NCBI GenBank assembly: GCA_028455995.1
Contig: JABELC010000003.1
Span: 2,170,001-2,234,000, forward strand
Source of the DNA: Scleromitrula shiraiana
Lineage: Eukaryota; Ascomycota; Leotiomycetes; Helotiales; Sclerotiniaceae
DNA length: 64,000 nucleotides
Direction of reading: 5' to 3'
Numbering within the stretch: position 1 is the first letter of the stretch; every line of letters begins with the position of its first letter. The notes beneath the pieces are model-generated. The model was not told the origin of the DNA and did not search any database. It saw only the letters and a list, made by a program, of their open reading frames with translations. The translations under genes and the position numbers were made by a program. Below, one piece after another: positions 1-10,275 of this stretch.

Positions 1-1449
1 AGAAGGGGATATTTGACCAGACGTTGCATTGGCTTCAAAAGAAAGCCATCTAATGTGTTGAAATCTACAACGACGGGATGATCTGCCAGAACCAATTTGT
101 CAAAGTTCTCCTTCGCAATGGTCGCGGCTTTGCGCTGGTTGGCAATGAATGGTTGATAAATGCCGAATGCCTCTTCATAATTCTTAAAAGGAAGACCCCA
201 TTCTTGTTGTTCATCTGGTTGAGAATTTGTAGTTTCAATTTTGATGAGGAATCTGCGCTGAAAGTCGAGGATCGCATTGATATTGAGGAATATATCATGG
301 ACCACATCACCCGGTATAACACCTTTCTGCTCTATAGTCTTCTTTAATTCGTGTAAATTCTCCAGATCTTGGACATATTTGCGCTCCGTATCAACCAGCT
401 CTCGAACTACATGATCTCTATAACTCATCTGGGAGCCAGGCGTTACTGCTGTTGGTCTATCCTCAGCCTGCGTTACAAGCAGACCTCTTTGTTCGGCGAT
501 GTCGAGGACTAGGTTAATAACCTGCGTAACCTGTGGCCAATTGTAAGCTGGATCCCTCATGATGTTTTCGATACTCTTCTGCTATTTTCTAAGGGAGAAG
601 AGTCGTAGAAGGATTGAGAGGTATTAAGACTCATCGTAATGCAAGGGGTAGCAAGACTTATCGTAATGCAAGGGGTAGCAAGACTCATCGTAATGCAAGG
701 GGTAGCAAGACTTCTAGACCTCATGCAGCATTCCACCCAAATCACACAATTTCTGAGACATGCCAGAATAGAAGCAAACATACCTTCACGAAACCAGTCG
801 TGTCGTCACCAAATAGATCTGAGAGTGAGAAGCATTCACCGGCGGGAAGTTTTAAATCCTTTAAACATGCTTCTACGAATTTGAATGCTGCCATCTTCGA
901 TTTCTTAGGTTCCGCCACTCGATCATCGATTGGTGGGAGGGGTTCCGCCGGCTGTAGAGTATTATAAATCGTCATTAAAGGTGTTCCCTTTCGCAAACAT
1001 CGCCAAAGCGAGGACACTGGGTCCATATCAACATCTTCCTCATCATCTTCATCGTCGGAATCGACAAGGTGTCCACTAAACCCTGGTACTTGTGATAATC
1101 GTTGTCGTAGGTTTACGCATATTTGATAGAGTGATCTGGAAGCATCTGCTCGTTGATTGATAATGTTATTCGTCGCAACCACCGGGCCGCCTTGAACTGG
1201 CATAGCCAGTGGTGCAGGCACTAGAGTCGCAGAACTGGATAATGAATTTAATGAAGTCGTAGATGAGGTCGTAAAGGCCGTCGAGCCCGAAAGCTGTGAT
1301 GATCGTGTAGTATGGCTCATTGTTTGACTCAAACCAGTGACGCTGCCCTGGGCGCTTTGATTTGGGAATACAGGCGCTGTATTCGTTCTTAAAAGAGGTC
1401 CATGAGATTGAGACTGGGCCAAACGAATGGCAACACCGCCAGATGACAT
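1..1449 (-). CDS. cdc24: Cdc24-type Rho/Cdc42 guanine nucleotide exchange factor, 5' part
   Basis: Activates the GTPase Cdc42 to set up cell polarity and hyphal growth. The N-terminal exon (784-1449, 222 codons) holds a Ser/Thr-rich leader and a calponin-homology-type region with the motifs SLYQICVNLRQRL and SSLWRCLRKGTPL that mark Cdc24/Scd1 proteins. Exon 2 (1-578) continues in frame with YRDHVVRELVDTERKYVQDL, the start of a Dbl-homology (RhoGEF) domain, and reaches FLLKPMQRLVKYPLL at the window edge. The PH and PB1 domains expected downstream lie outside the window. The single intron seen (579-783) is phase 0 with a GTATGT donor and carries three copies of a 27-bp tandem repeat. Start chosen at the ATG at 1449, the first Met of the open frame. 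The protein is partial only because the window ends. Confidence 0.9.
626..713. repeat. 27-bp minisatellite inside the cdc24 intron
   Basis: Three nearly identical 27-bp units lie head to tail at 626-652, 653-679 and 680-706, with the start of a fourth. Units 1 and 3 match exactly and unit 2 differs by one base. The array fills about 40% of the 205-base intron and stays clear of both splice sites. Copy number is probably variable between strains (inference). Confidence 0.9.
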
Positions 1450-2544
1450 GAACGTTGAAGGGGTGCTTTAATAAAATTCAAGACCGTATGTAGGTTGATA
1501 ATAATGGATAAAGTTACGTCGCCTTTCCTCTTTGAGAGTTGGGAATTATTTCTTTGCGCAATAACGAATTGGAACTCTCCTCCCAAGGAACTGGATAACT
1601 TGTTGAAGACAAGGTGGATTGGCTTGATTGAGTATTTGTCTCTCTTTCGGCGGTACGTTTTTCGTTGGAACTCGAACCTTCAGTGGTCGGTTAGGGGGTT
1701 GTTTTGAGTGGAGAAGTGGATTTGTTATTGAATTTGATTTGGGATTGCGGGTCAAATGTACTGTAGGTTGTAACCTTTCTTCCGAAATTACAGTATTGAT
1801 ATATTATAAATTTATAATCTCCAGCTACCTAGACTCCTGGGGTGGGTTGGGTTGGAGGAGAGAGGGTAGGGTGGTTGTTGGTTCAACAGATGTTAAAATA
1901 CGTATGTATGTAGATAGGATCAATAGATAGATCAAACAATTCGGAAGTATATTATTTATCGTTTATCGTTTATCGTTCGTTTTATTCTTTTCACGTTCTT
2001 TCTCGAGTATATGGAGTCGTGATATTCTTTTCGTTTGAAACTTGATTTGTATTGTTGTACTCGTATTGTATTGGAAAAAGAGAGAGAGAGAGAGAGAGAG
2101 GGAGAGAGGGAGAGGAGGAGGGAGAGTGTGTGTATGAAGTATGAGAGAGAAAGAGAGTATGGGTGTGGGTGTGTATGTATGTGGTGTGTGTGTGGAAGTG
2201 GGTGTATGTATGGTATTTGATTGAGTATTGTCTCAGGATGCTTTACTTTTTACTCAATCTAAGTTATGCACTAAGTCGCTAACAAAAAAAAAACAAATAC
2301 GAGTAACCTGACGACTTTCCTTTCTTTACCTGATAGATAATAATGGGTGAATCGATCAAGAATGATTTGAATTAATGAGAATGGGTTGATCATACAATAT
2401 ATATTAAAATGGTGAATAATATATCGTATTACATATCGAGATATCGATCATTCAATCTCTAGAAGAAGATCAATTCGGACGAGAGTTGATTAAGATCTCA
2501 ATATGTATATAATATCTTACAGGATGACAGTAATATATAGATAG

Positions 2545-2575
<31 letters not shown>

Positions 2576-3697
2576 TATAGATATACATATAGATATACAT
2601 ATATCTCTTTAGCTTACAGTAGAAAATAAAGTCGGAAATCTGCCTATGTAACCAACCTATCGATCCCATAGAACAAGAACTTACTTTACTTATTACTTTT
2701 ATTAATAATTCTACCATTTCTTACTTTGAGGTTTGAAACCCGGGAAAGCAGTGCTGAGTCGCAGACTGATCGAGATCAAGAGTACATAAGAGTAACTCTT
2801 CAAATGACTTCTAATGAACAAATGAAATGAAACAATCTTGATATATATACATATCAGTATAGAGTCCCAGTACGGAAGTATACTGGTGTTGCATTTCTAG
2901 TAGATATATATCCTCATAATCTATCAGATCTAGTACTTAGTACTAATAAATGTTAGATGTTAATAATTTGTATCTACTCGAGTATATAGTTCTAGTATTG
3001 ATAAAACCTCTCTAACTCCGTTACTCCATAATTACATAGTAGATACTATATAAGTACTATGTACTAGTATGTAAATAATAAATAGTTTGATAATATATCA
3101 ATTAATTAATTTTTAGTTTACTAGTAGTTATTAGTTTACCATTTATAATATCTCGAATATTTCCTGGAGATCTGATTTCAGCCTTGTCACTTATTGTTAT
3201 TATTATTATTATTCTATTTTGTTCTAATAACTTTTATTACAACTTTGTATCCTTCGTATTGTCGGGTACTTCCATCATTACGGTATCATATCACACTCAA
3301 TTCGACATTTGACATTCAGAATTCGACACTCGACACTCAACATTCGACCATCCCTCTATCTATATAATACATACGTTTCCAATTATTAAACCCTTTCGCC
3401 CTTCCAAGTTCCTTCACGGAGGATTTAGCGAATCGCCGCCGACAACTAGTACCCTACTGCTACCTAGAGGTATCGTATCCGTATCTAGGTGGGAAACCTT
3501 GAAACCTTACAATCATCTTTTTGTCAATCTACACTTAAATATATTTATAATTATTTTTCGTGGACAAAGTTATATTATACTCCGAAAACTCCTTACGAAG
3601 AGACTAAAGCAATTCTGTCTATATTCGCATTGCACTCACATTTCACGGCATATATTTACGGGAACTTAGAGTTCAACAGAGTTTATCCTCACTCGCG
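1450..3697. other. Long intergenic region between cdc24 and the F-box/WD gene, microsatellite rich
   Basis: This 2.2-kb divergent spacer has no convincing coding region. It holds three TTTATCG copies near 1952-1975, a GA tract from about 2079 with purine-rich sequence to 2155, a TG/GTAT-rich stretch to about 2215, an AT dinucleotide run near 2544-2575, and a TTA run near 3191-3214. It should contain both promoters and long 5' UTRs of the two flanking genes. Short open frames here have repetitive composition and are not credible genes. Confidence 0.7.
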
Positions 3698-6331
3698 ATG
3701 TCCTCATCACGTCGGGAATCGCCTCCTGATGAAGGATATAGTGAGCACCCATTAAGTTTACAAAACATAAGCAACCAAAAGTCTGGCAAGATCGATGAAC
3801 TTCCTTCATGGCTCGCAGATATGTCGCCAGAGGACCGCACTGGTAAGCTGAGACCTCCTCGGGATTACAAGGGGGAATACAATTTGACCATATTAATTAC
3901 AGAATACTTCCTATCTATGATGAGTCGTTTACCAACCTCTGAAGTATGGGGCATCGTCAAACAATTGCGACCTCGACTCAAAATCGACTTCTTTCTACTC
4001 CTACCATCCGAGCTATCCTTAAGAATCCTCAGTTACCTCGATCCTATATCCTTACTAAACGCCGCTAGTGTCACACGGCATTGGCAAATATTGGCACTCG
4101 ACCGCAAGCTTTGGGAGAATCTATATGTGCTTGATGGTTTTCGAATGAATCGAGATGAGGTTATTAAATTCGAGGCCACGCTAGCGGAAGAATATACCCT
4201 CGAGCGCTCAAGATCTACGACCCCCAGGGAAATCAGCCATGGGAGTAAAAGAAGGTCTACAAACCACCGCCCAATCTCTTTGGCGGATTATGATGTAGAA
4301 ATGAAAAACCAGTTTTCCGTCTTTGGTGCATCTAGTCGAAGGGGATCAGGAAAGAGGAGTATTGAAGATGCGATTATGACCGATGCGCCTAGCTCGCCGA
4401 TACAACAAGCGCCCCTCTCCGAGGTCGAATCGCCTCCATCCCAGTCATCCTTATCGCCGCCATCCTCTATGGAGGTTGATCAAAGAGCAAGGAGACAGCT
4501 TATACCTCAGTCATCCTTATTAACCATCCAAAATCGAGCAGACGGCCCAAGAAGGCTTAATTGGCACCATTTATATGCACAAAGGAGGCGTCTCGAGGCC
4601 AATTGGGAGGCCGCTAGGTATTCTAATTTCCAATTACCTCATCCACAATATCTCGGAGAGGGCCATACAGAGTGCATATACACCATTCAATTCTCGGAAA
4701 AGTATTTAGTTAGTGGTAGTCGTGATCAATCTATACGAGTTTGGAATCTTGAGACAAGACGACTTGCTCTTCCTCCACTAGCAAGACATACAGGATCTGT
4801 TTTGTGCCTTCAGTTCGACCCCGACCCCGAGGAAGATATAATAGTTTCTGGAAGTAGTGACTCCACTATCATTGTTTGGAGATTTTCAACAGGTCAACTA
4901 GTGCAACAGTTAAAGACGGCACACAGGGAGTCGGTTTTAAATGTCAAATTCGATAAGCGTGTCTTGGTCACATGTTCCAAAGACAAAACCATCAAGATAT
5001 TCAACAGGAGACCTATAAACTCTGACGTTGCTGGAACTCCTGTAGACCAGGCTGCAGCAATTCTTATCGGTGGCCTTGGTCAAGGACTGAATCCGCTATC
5101 GACAATTCAAACCCAAACACCTTGGGTACATTTAAGAACTTTGAAAGGACATGGCGCTGCTGTCAACGCAGTCCAAATTTACGGTGATGAAATTGTATCT
5201 GCTTCGGGTGATCGAACTGTGAAGGTTTGGAACTGGAAAAAGAACATATGCACTCGAACTCTTCTAGGTCATACGAAAGGCATTGCTTGTGTCCAATATG
5301 ACGGAAGGCGGATAATTAGTGGTAGCAGTGACAATGAGGTCAAAGTCTTTGACAAGGAGTCTGGTCTTGAAGTGGCCAGTTTGAGAGGCCATACGAATCT
5401 TGTGAGGACAGTCCAAGCTGGCTTTGGTGACCCGCCACATAGTGTGGAATCCGATTCAGAAAACGCTAAGAAAATAGACAAACAATATTTCGAGGCTGTC
5501 AATAGAGGGGAAATTATCATACCACAAGTAAATCAGCGAGGTCGACCTCGAAACGCTGGATCCCAAAATCCAGAGAATATCACCGCTTACGGTGCTAAAT
5601 TGCCACCGGGAGGAGGAGGTGGTCAATTTAGTCGTATTGTCTCGGGATCATATGATGAGACTATCGTTATATGGCGGAGAGATAAATCGGGAAATTGGAA
5701 ACGTCAGCATACCTTTAGACAGGAAGAAGCTTCCCGAGCTGCCATTGCCGCTGTAGCTCCTAACGGTCGTCAAGAGCTCAACACAAACCCAGTGATGCTT
5801 CCGTCAACTATAGCTGTTTTAACAACACCACAGATTACCGTGCCACCCAACATGTCAGACCTTGGTCCCGATTACTACCGTGCTCGAATCGACATGGCAC
5901 TAGTAGATGGAGCCCACGGACTCTATCTCACACTTTCCGAAGGCCCCACTTACCTCCAATATGCCGACCACCTCAAAGCCGCCATCGACCGTTTCCCAGA
6001 CCACACCCGCCAACTCATGAACCAAGTCGTAGCCGCAGCATTCAAACGCAATGGTCTCGAAACCCCCCTCTGCTTCACAGACACCACTCCCCAACCGCCC
6101 TCCGGACTCGATCCCGTCTACACATACGCAAATTCCATGAACAACATAGCGGTCACTCCATTCGTGGCGCCGCATGTTCAACATCCGAATCATGCGAGGG
6201 TCTTCAAGTTACAGTTTGATGCCAGGAGAATCATCTGTTGTAGCCAGACGGCTACGATTGTGGGCTGGGACTTCGCGAATGAGGATAGGGAGATCATTCA
6301 GGCGAGTCGGTTTTTTGCTCCTATGGAGTAG
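3698..6331 (+). CDS. F-box/WD40-repeat protein, SCF ubiquitin ligase substrate receptor
   Basis: An intronless 877-residue protein. An F-box (LLPSELSLRILSYLDPISLL and following, residues about 101-145) would bind Skp1. Seven WD40 blades follow, from about residue 318: five regular ones ending in dipeptides such as VW, VF or IF (for example VSGSRDQSIRVWNL), a sixth split by a roughly 60-residue insertion before IVSGSYDETIVIW, and a last divergent blade near residues 831-855. Seven blades make a complete propeller for binding phosphorylated substrates. Between F-box and propeller is a Ser/Pro-rich, probably disordered linker (about 160-290). The architecture is that of Cdc4/Met30/Pop1-type receptors; I cannot assign it to one of them, and the late insertion plus 170-residue spacer before the last blade argue for a separate filamentous-fungal family. 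Start is the first ATG of the long frame. Confidence 0.9.
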   Translation: MSSSRRESPPDEGYSEHPLSLQNISNQKSGKIDELPSWLADMSPEDRTGKLRPPRDYKGEYNLTILITEYFLSMMSRLPTSEVWGIVKQLRPRLKIDFFLLLPSELSLRILSYLDPISLLNAASVTRHWQILALDRKLWENLYVLDGFRMNRDEVIKFEATLAEEYTLERSRSTTPREISHGSKRRSTNHRPISLADYDVEMKNQFSVFGASSRRGSGKRSIEDAIMTDAPSSPIQQAPLSEVESPPSQSSLSPPSSMEVDQRARRQLIPQSSLLTIQNRADGPRRLNWHHLYAQRRRLEANWEAARYSNFQLPHPQYLGEGHTECIYTIQFSEKYLVSGSRDQSIRVWNLETRRLALPPLARHTGSVLCLQFDPDPEEDIIVSGSSDSTIIVWRFSTGQLVQQLKTAHRESVLNVKFDKRVLVTCSKDKTIKIFNRRPINSDVAGTPVDQAAAILIGGLGQGLNPLSTIQTQTPWVHLRTLKGHGAAVNAVQIYGDEIVSASGDRTVKVWNWKKNICTRTLLGHTKGIACVQYDGRRIISGSSDNEVKVFDKESGLEVASLRGHTNLVRTVQAGFGDPPHSVESDSENAKKIDKQYFEAVNRGEIIIPQVNQRGRPRNAGSQNPENITAYGAKLPPGGGGGQFSRIVSGSYDETIVIWRRDKSGNWKRQHTFRQEEASRAAIAAVAPNGRQELNTNPVMLPSTIAVLTTPQITVPPNMSDLGPDYYRARIDMALVDGAHGLYLTLSEGPTYLQYADHLKAAIDRFPDHTRQLMNQVVAAAFKRNGLETPLCFTDTTPQPPSGLDPVYTYANSMNNIAVTPFVAPHVQHPNHARVFKLQFDARRIICCSQTATIVGWDFANEDREIIQASRFFAPME

Positions 6332-7261
6332 ATGGGGATAGGGTAGGGTAGAGTATATATCATGTGATAATGCCGGTTCATTGGGGCGTTTGTTTTCTTG
6401 ATATAAATATAAGTGCTGGATTGGATTAGGGACTTCCGGGAAGCAAAGAAAGGCGTTCTGACCCATTACTTGATCATGGCTTTTATTGCAGGAAGGGAAT
6501 AATATGTATACGTTTCTTATTGTTATGATTTGATTCTCTTGGGACGCGCTGGTATTGGGAAGTTTCATAGGATGGGATGGGATGGGATGGGAGCGGATGG
6601 GAGCGAATGGACTATTAATTGCATTGTACTGCATTGCATTGTATGTATGGTATTGCATTATATTGTTGGGCTGGGTGGCAACCTGGTCTGCGATGAAAGA
6701 AGGTAATTAGTGATATAATGTGAAACTTATCTGATTTGATTTGATATAATCGGATTGATGGGCGTTGGGTGTGTGTTTTGTTGTGTGAGAGTTTTGTTTT
6801 GTGAATGCGAGAGAGAGGAGAGAGGGGGCGGGGATGTTAGTATAATGATGAATTATTACATACTTGTATATGTGAGATTACTATTACATGCTGTGATCTT
6901 ATGTTGACTGTTGTCGGAGTACTTCTACGAGGACTTGTTTGTGGGAGAAGGGAGAGGAGCTTGGTAGACCATTGGCTGGTATAAGTATACTGTGTTGGTA
7001 AAGTGAAATAAAGTAGATAGGTCTATATATTCTTTTTTATATTTCAGATCCTCTGGTCCAACATTTTGATTCATCCACTTGGTTCACTTTGTCACTTCAT
7101 TCTTTTATCTATCTGTTACTTGTTTCCTGTTCATCCGCCTATATATCTATTCATTTATTTCTCAGGAATATCCTTCCCAATTGGAAACGTGCGGGCCATC
7201 TAGAGTTATGTTCAAGTGGGCTTGGTAGTTATTATGATTTTATCCGATTGTATTATGTAGG
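6332..7261. other. Intergenic spacer with GGGAT/GATGG tandem repeat
   Basis: Downstream of the F-box/WD gene. A short GGGAT-type tandem repeat lies at about 6570-6603, followed by TGCAT-rich sequence (6619-6660) and a purine-rich tract near 6805-6835. No credible open reading frame was found. It should hold the 3' UTR of the upstream gene. Confidence 0.5.
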
Positions 7262-10200
7262 TACATTCGGGGTTGGCCTTTTCTGGCCCAGCACATATTT
7301 TCAACCTTCATATGGGCTGTTTCGGAAGATGTACCCAACCAGAAATTAGGCGTTGCTGAAGTTGATACGCACGCAGCGGAACGATTTAGTTTTAAGGAGC
7401 AGAACTGGGATGATGTGAAGCTTAAGAGCAAGACAATTCAAGAGCTTGCCAGAGACATAGAAGCCACAGGACTTGGGAAAAAATGAGGATATTTATATTG
7501 TGCATATTCCTGCACTTAGTGCTGCGAGCAAACTTCCGAATGGATCAATTGTTGAGATGATCTGTCGAAAAGCAAAAGAATTTGAACAGCGACGTCAAGG
7601 GTGTGAGGCAGCCCTTGTATACATGACGTTACTCGAACTCCATGAGGCATGCAATGTTACAAATCAATTTATGTATAGAGGAATTGCCGCAATCATCGAT
7701 TTTCTTATCACGCAAACCTTGATTCCTACCCCGGACGACGAGAAGACTGACGAGAAAGATAACAGTTTCGGTGAAATCAAGTTCTTGCTCTGCAAAAGGT
7801 TATTTGATGGCAACCTTAAATCCCTTGCGTGCCATATTCTAAATCTTTATATCAACCAAGGTTGCAGAGAGGACTATGATAAAACAGTGTCTTGGTCGAC
7901 GATAAGTGGCAGGACAGAATCGTCTAGGATGTTAGAGTCAACTGAAAGACTATTCGGCTATACAGATCCCCACATTTCTATTGTCCGTCTTTCCAACTTT
8001 AAAGATTTCAATCGCGAACTTAATTAAAGATTCTGAAGCCTGGTATTCTCAAGATATTCTTGGGTGGACTCCTTTCCACTATGGTGTCGATCAGTTCAAA
8101 GATCCTATTGACTTCATTAATGCTGTTAAGCTGACCAAAATAAACACAGAACGCATTTATAAAATAAGGGATTGTTCGAACCGGACTTTATTGGATCATG
8201 CATTGATGAACGGCATGCCCAATAAGGTGATAGATGCTTTTATGAGGATATATTCAGACTCCGGTCTTCAACCAGACAGAGATGGACTTATCTCTTTGCA
8301 TTGGGCAGCCATTAGTGGACATGGCAATTCTATGAGTCATTTCCTTTCGGAGAATACTGTACGCAAAGATGAAAAAGAAAAATTAGTGGGCAGTCTCGAC
8401 TTCTAGGGGAGAATAATGCTGCACTTGGCAGTCTCTCACAATAACCATGAAACAATCACCAAAGTTCTCGGCTGTATGGCTGAGAAAGGCGTTGGGAAAG
8501 AATTAGCATTTAAGATAGATGCTAAAGGAAGGACCGCACTACATTTAGCCGCTGCTTTAGGTTACGCTGAGGTTACTAAAGCACTCTTATCTTCTGAGCC
8601 ATTAAAGCAAATTTCTATTCAGGATAGCTCCAGATCTACGGCACTTCACATTGCTGTTGAGAGACTTCAGGCTGAGGCTGTGAAAAGTATCATGGAGTCC
8701 CTAAAGAGTTTTACTGACACAAATGGATACCGTGATTTACTTAATTTGGAAAGGAAAGCAAATGAGACGGCATTAGATATTGCTCAAAGACTTGAGAAGC
8801 AGATCAAGCGCGTGATAGATGGTATAGCCCTTCATAACAATCGTATATCTGAAGCAAAGGTAGAGTCTACTAGTGAAAATGACATTTTAGAGACTCGGAG
8901 CGTTGCATCAGTCAATTCTGCATCCATTAGAGGCGTCGAATGCCATGAGCGAGACTCTAATAAATCGAGAGTTGAAGGAGCCCCAGAGCCGGACACGGAA
9001 TCAAGGCCATTAGGCGACCAAAAAGCTATTGTCAGTAATCAACTTGACGCAAGGCGAAAAAATGTCGAAATTATCATCGCATCGTTGTTGAGATGGGAGA
9101 AATATATATTTCCTAGATCTTCTAGATGGCTTCTATGGGCAGTCAGAACAGAATGCGACACGGCATTTGAGGTATTAGTTTTGCATGGTGTGAAAAGCTT
9201 TGCTCAGGACCAAAATGGGGAAACTATCCTACACATCGAGGCCAGAAGGGGATTTAAAACCCGGTATGTTGAGATATCGGAACTTTTTTTTCTACTTCAG
9301 GTATCCTTTGAGATTGCGGGCTCTACATAGTACTGCGTATTGGGCATTTCATATCTGTACATTATCCTTACTTCAAACTGCTCCGTTCTTAATTGCAAAG
9401 TGTTTCGTATTGCTAATCATGGGACATTGAAACTTAGAATTAAAAAGATTTTAAAACTTTGGAAAAACCAAGGTGGGAATTTGATTGTAATGAATAAAAC
9501 CCACGCAAACATGGAAATAAATCATTCGGTTGTTGCTGATCAGCGCCAAAATCCTCTTGGAAATAGCATCAATAATTCACCAAGTTTGACACAGAGCTTG
9601 AGTATATCTATTAATCTGCGAGATCTGAAGGGCAGAACCACTTTAGCATTGGAAGTATCTCATCAACACAAGGAAATGGTCCAATATCTCCTCGACTTCA
9701 ACGCGAAAGTGGGAATACAAGATGATCGAGGCGGGAATTCTCTTCACCGAGCAGCTTCCGGTCAGGACTTGGCAATATTTGTTTTGCTCCTCAAGAAAGC
9801 CACAGAACGCAACATGAATACTGTTGATTTCTTTGGACTGACTCCTTTGATGACGTCTATAAACTGTTATATGCAGGAGAATGCTATGGCGTTACTTCAA
9901 ATGAAATTCCATCTAAACCTCGCAGAAACGGATTGGAATCAGAAAACTGCTTTGGCCCTGGCATCATGTTAAGGTCAGGAGGAAGTGGTTTGGTTTCTGC
10001 TTATGAAAGGAGCTAACAGGAACGCAAGAGATATCTATGGCAACACTCCACTCCACGAATCTTGCCGCATAGATTGACTTGCTGTTGCTAAGCTCCTGTT
10101 GGATAATGACCGCATCTCAACAGTTGTTGAATCAAGTAATGAAGGAATAGACGTCGGTTCCAAGACTAAAATACCTTATGTAAATGCTGAGAACAAAGAA

Positions 10201-10275
10201 GGCATCACACCATCGTCGTTCGTCACGATTCAACTTTTGCCATCACCTACAGATTGGTGTTGCTTTTACAGATGA
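7262..10275 (+). pseudogene. Decayed ankyrin-repeat protein gene
   Basis: Conceptual translation across frames gives one long protein: an N-terminal segment with WPFLAQHIFSTFIWAV (from about 7274), a helical middle, then many ankyrin repeats (GWTPFHYGV, GLISLHWAAISGHGNS, GRTALHLAAALGYAEV, GNSLHRAASGQDLA, GNTPLHESCRID). The frame is broken by a shift at the A6 run near 7478-7483, a second shift near 8020-8026, an in-frame TAG at 8404-8406 directly before an ankyrin consensus GRIMLHLAV, a disrupted segment at about 9264-9430, TAA at 9970-9972 and TGA near 10075. Ankyrin spacing is kept across each break, so the breaks are recent damage or sequence error, not gene ends. Some of 9264-9300 resembles a short intron (GTATGT...CAG, 37 bases), but it does not repair everything. 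Fungal proteins of this layout often belong to STAND/NLR-like families; no NACHT domain was seen. Confidence 0.7.

Noticed and set aside
2035..2220. Plus-strand frame of 61 codons in GA/TG repeats
   Set aside because: The product is a run of Arg/Glu and Cys/Gly from microsatellite DNA, with no gene context.
5900..6193. Minus-strand frame of 97 codons
   Set aside because: Lies entirely antisense to the F-box/WD gene; a shadow of its codon usage.
6209..6658. Minus-strand frame of 149 codons over the 3' end of the F-box/WD gene
   Set aside because: Low-complexity Pro/His/Ser composition produced by GGGAT repeats and the antisense strand; no splice or start support.
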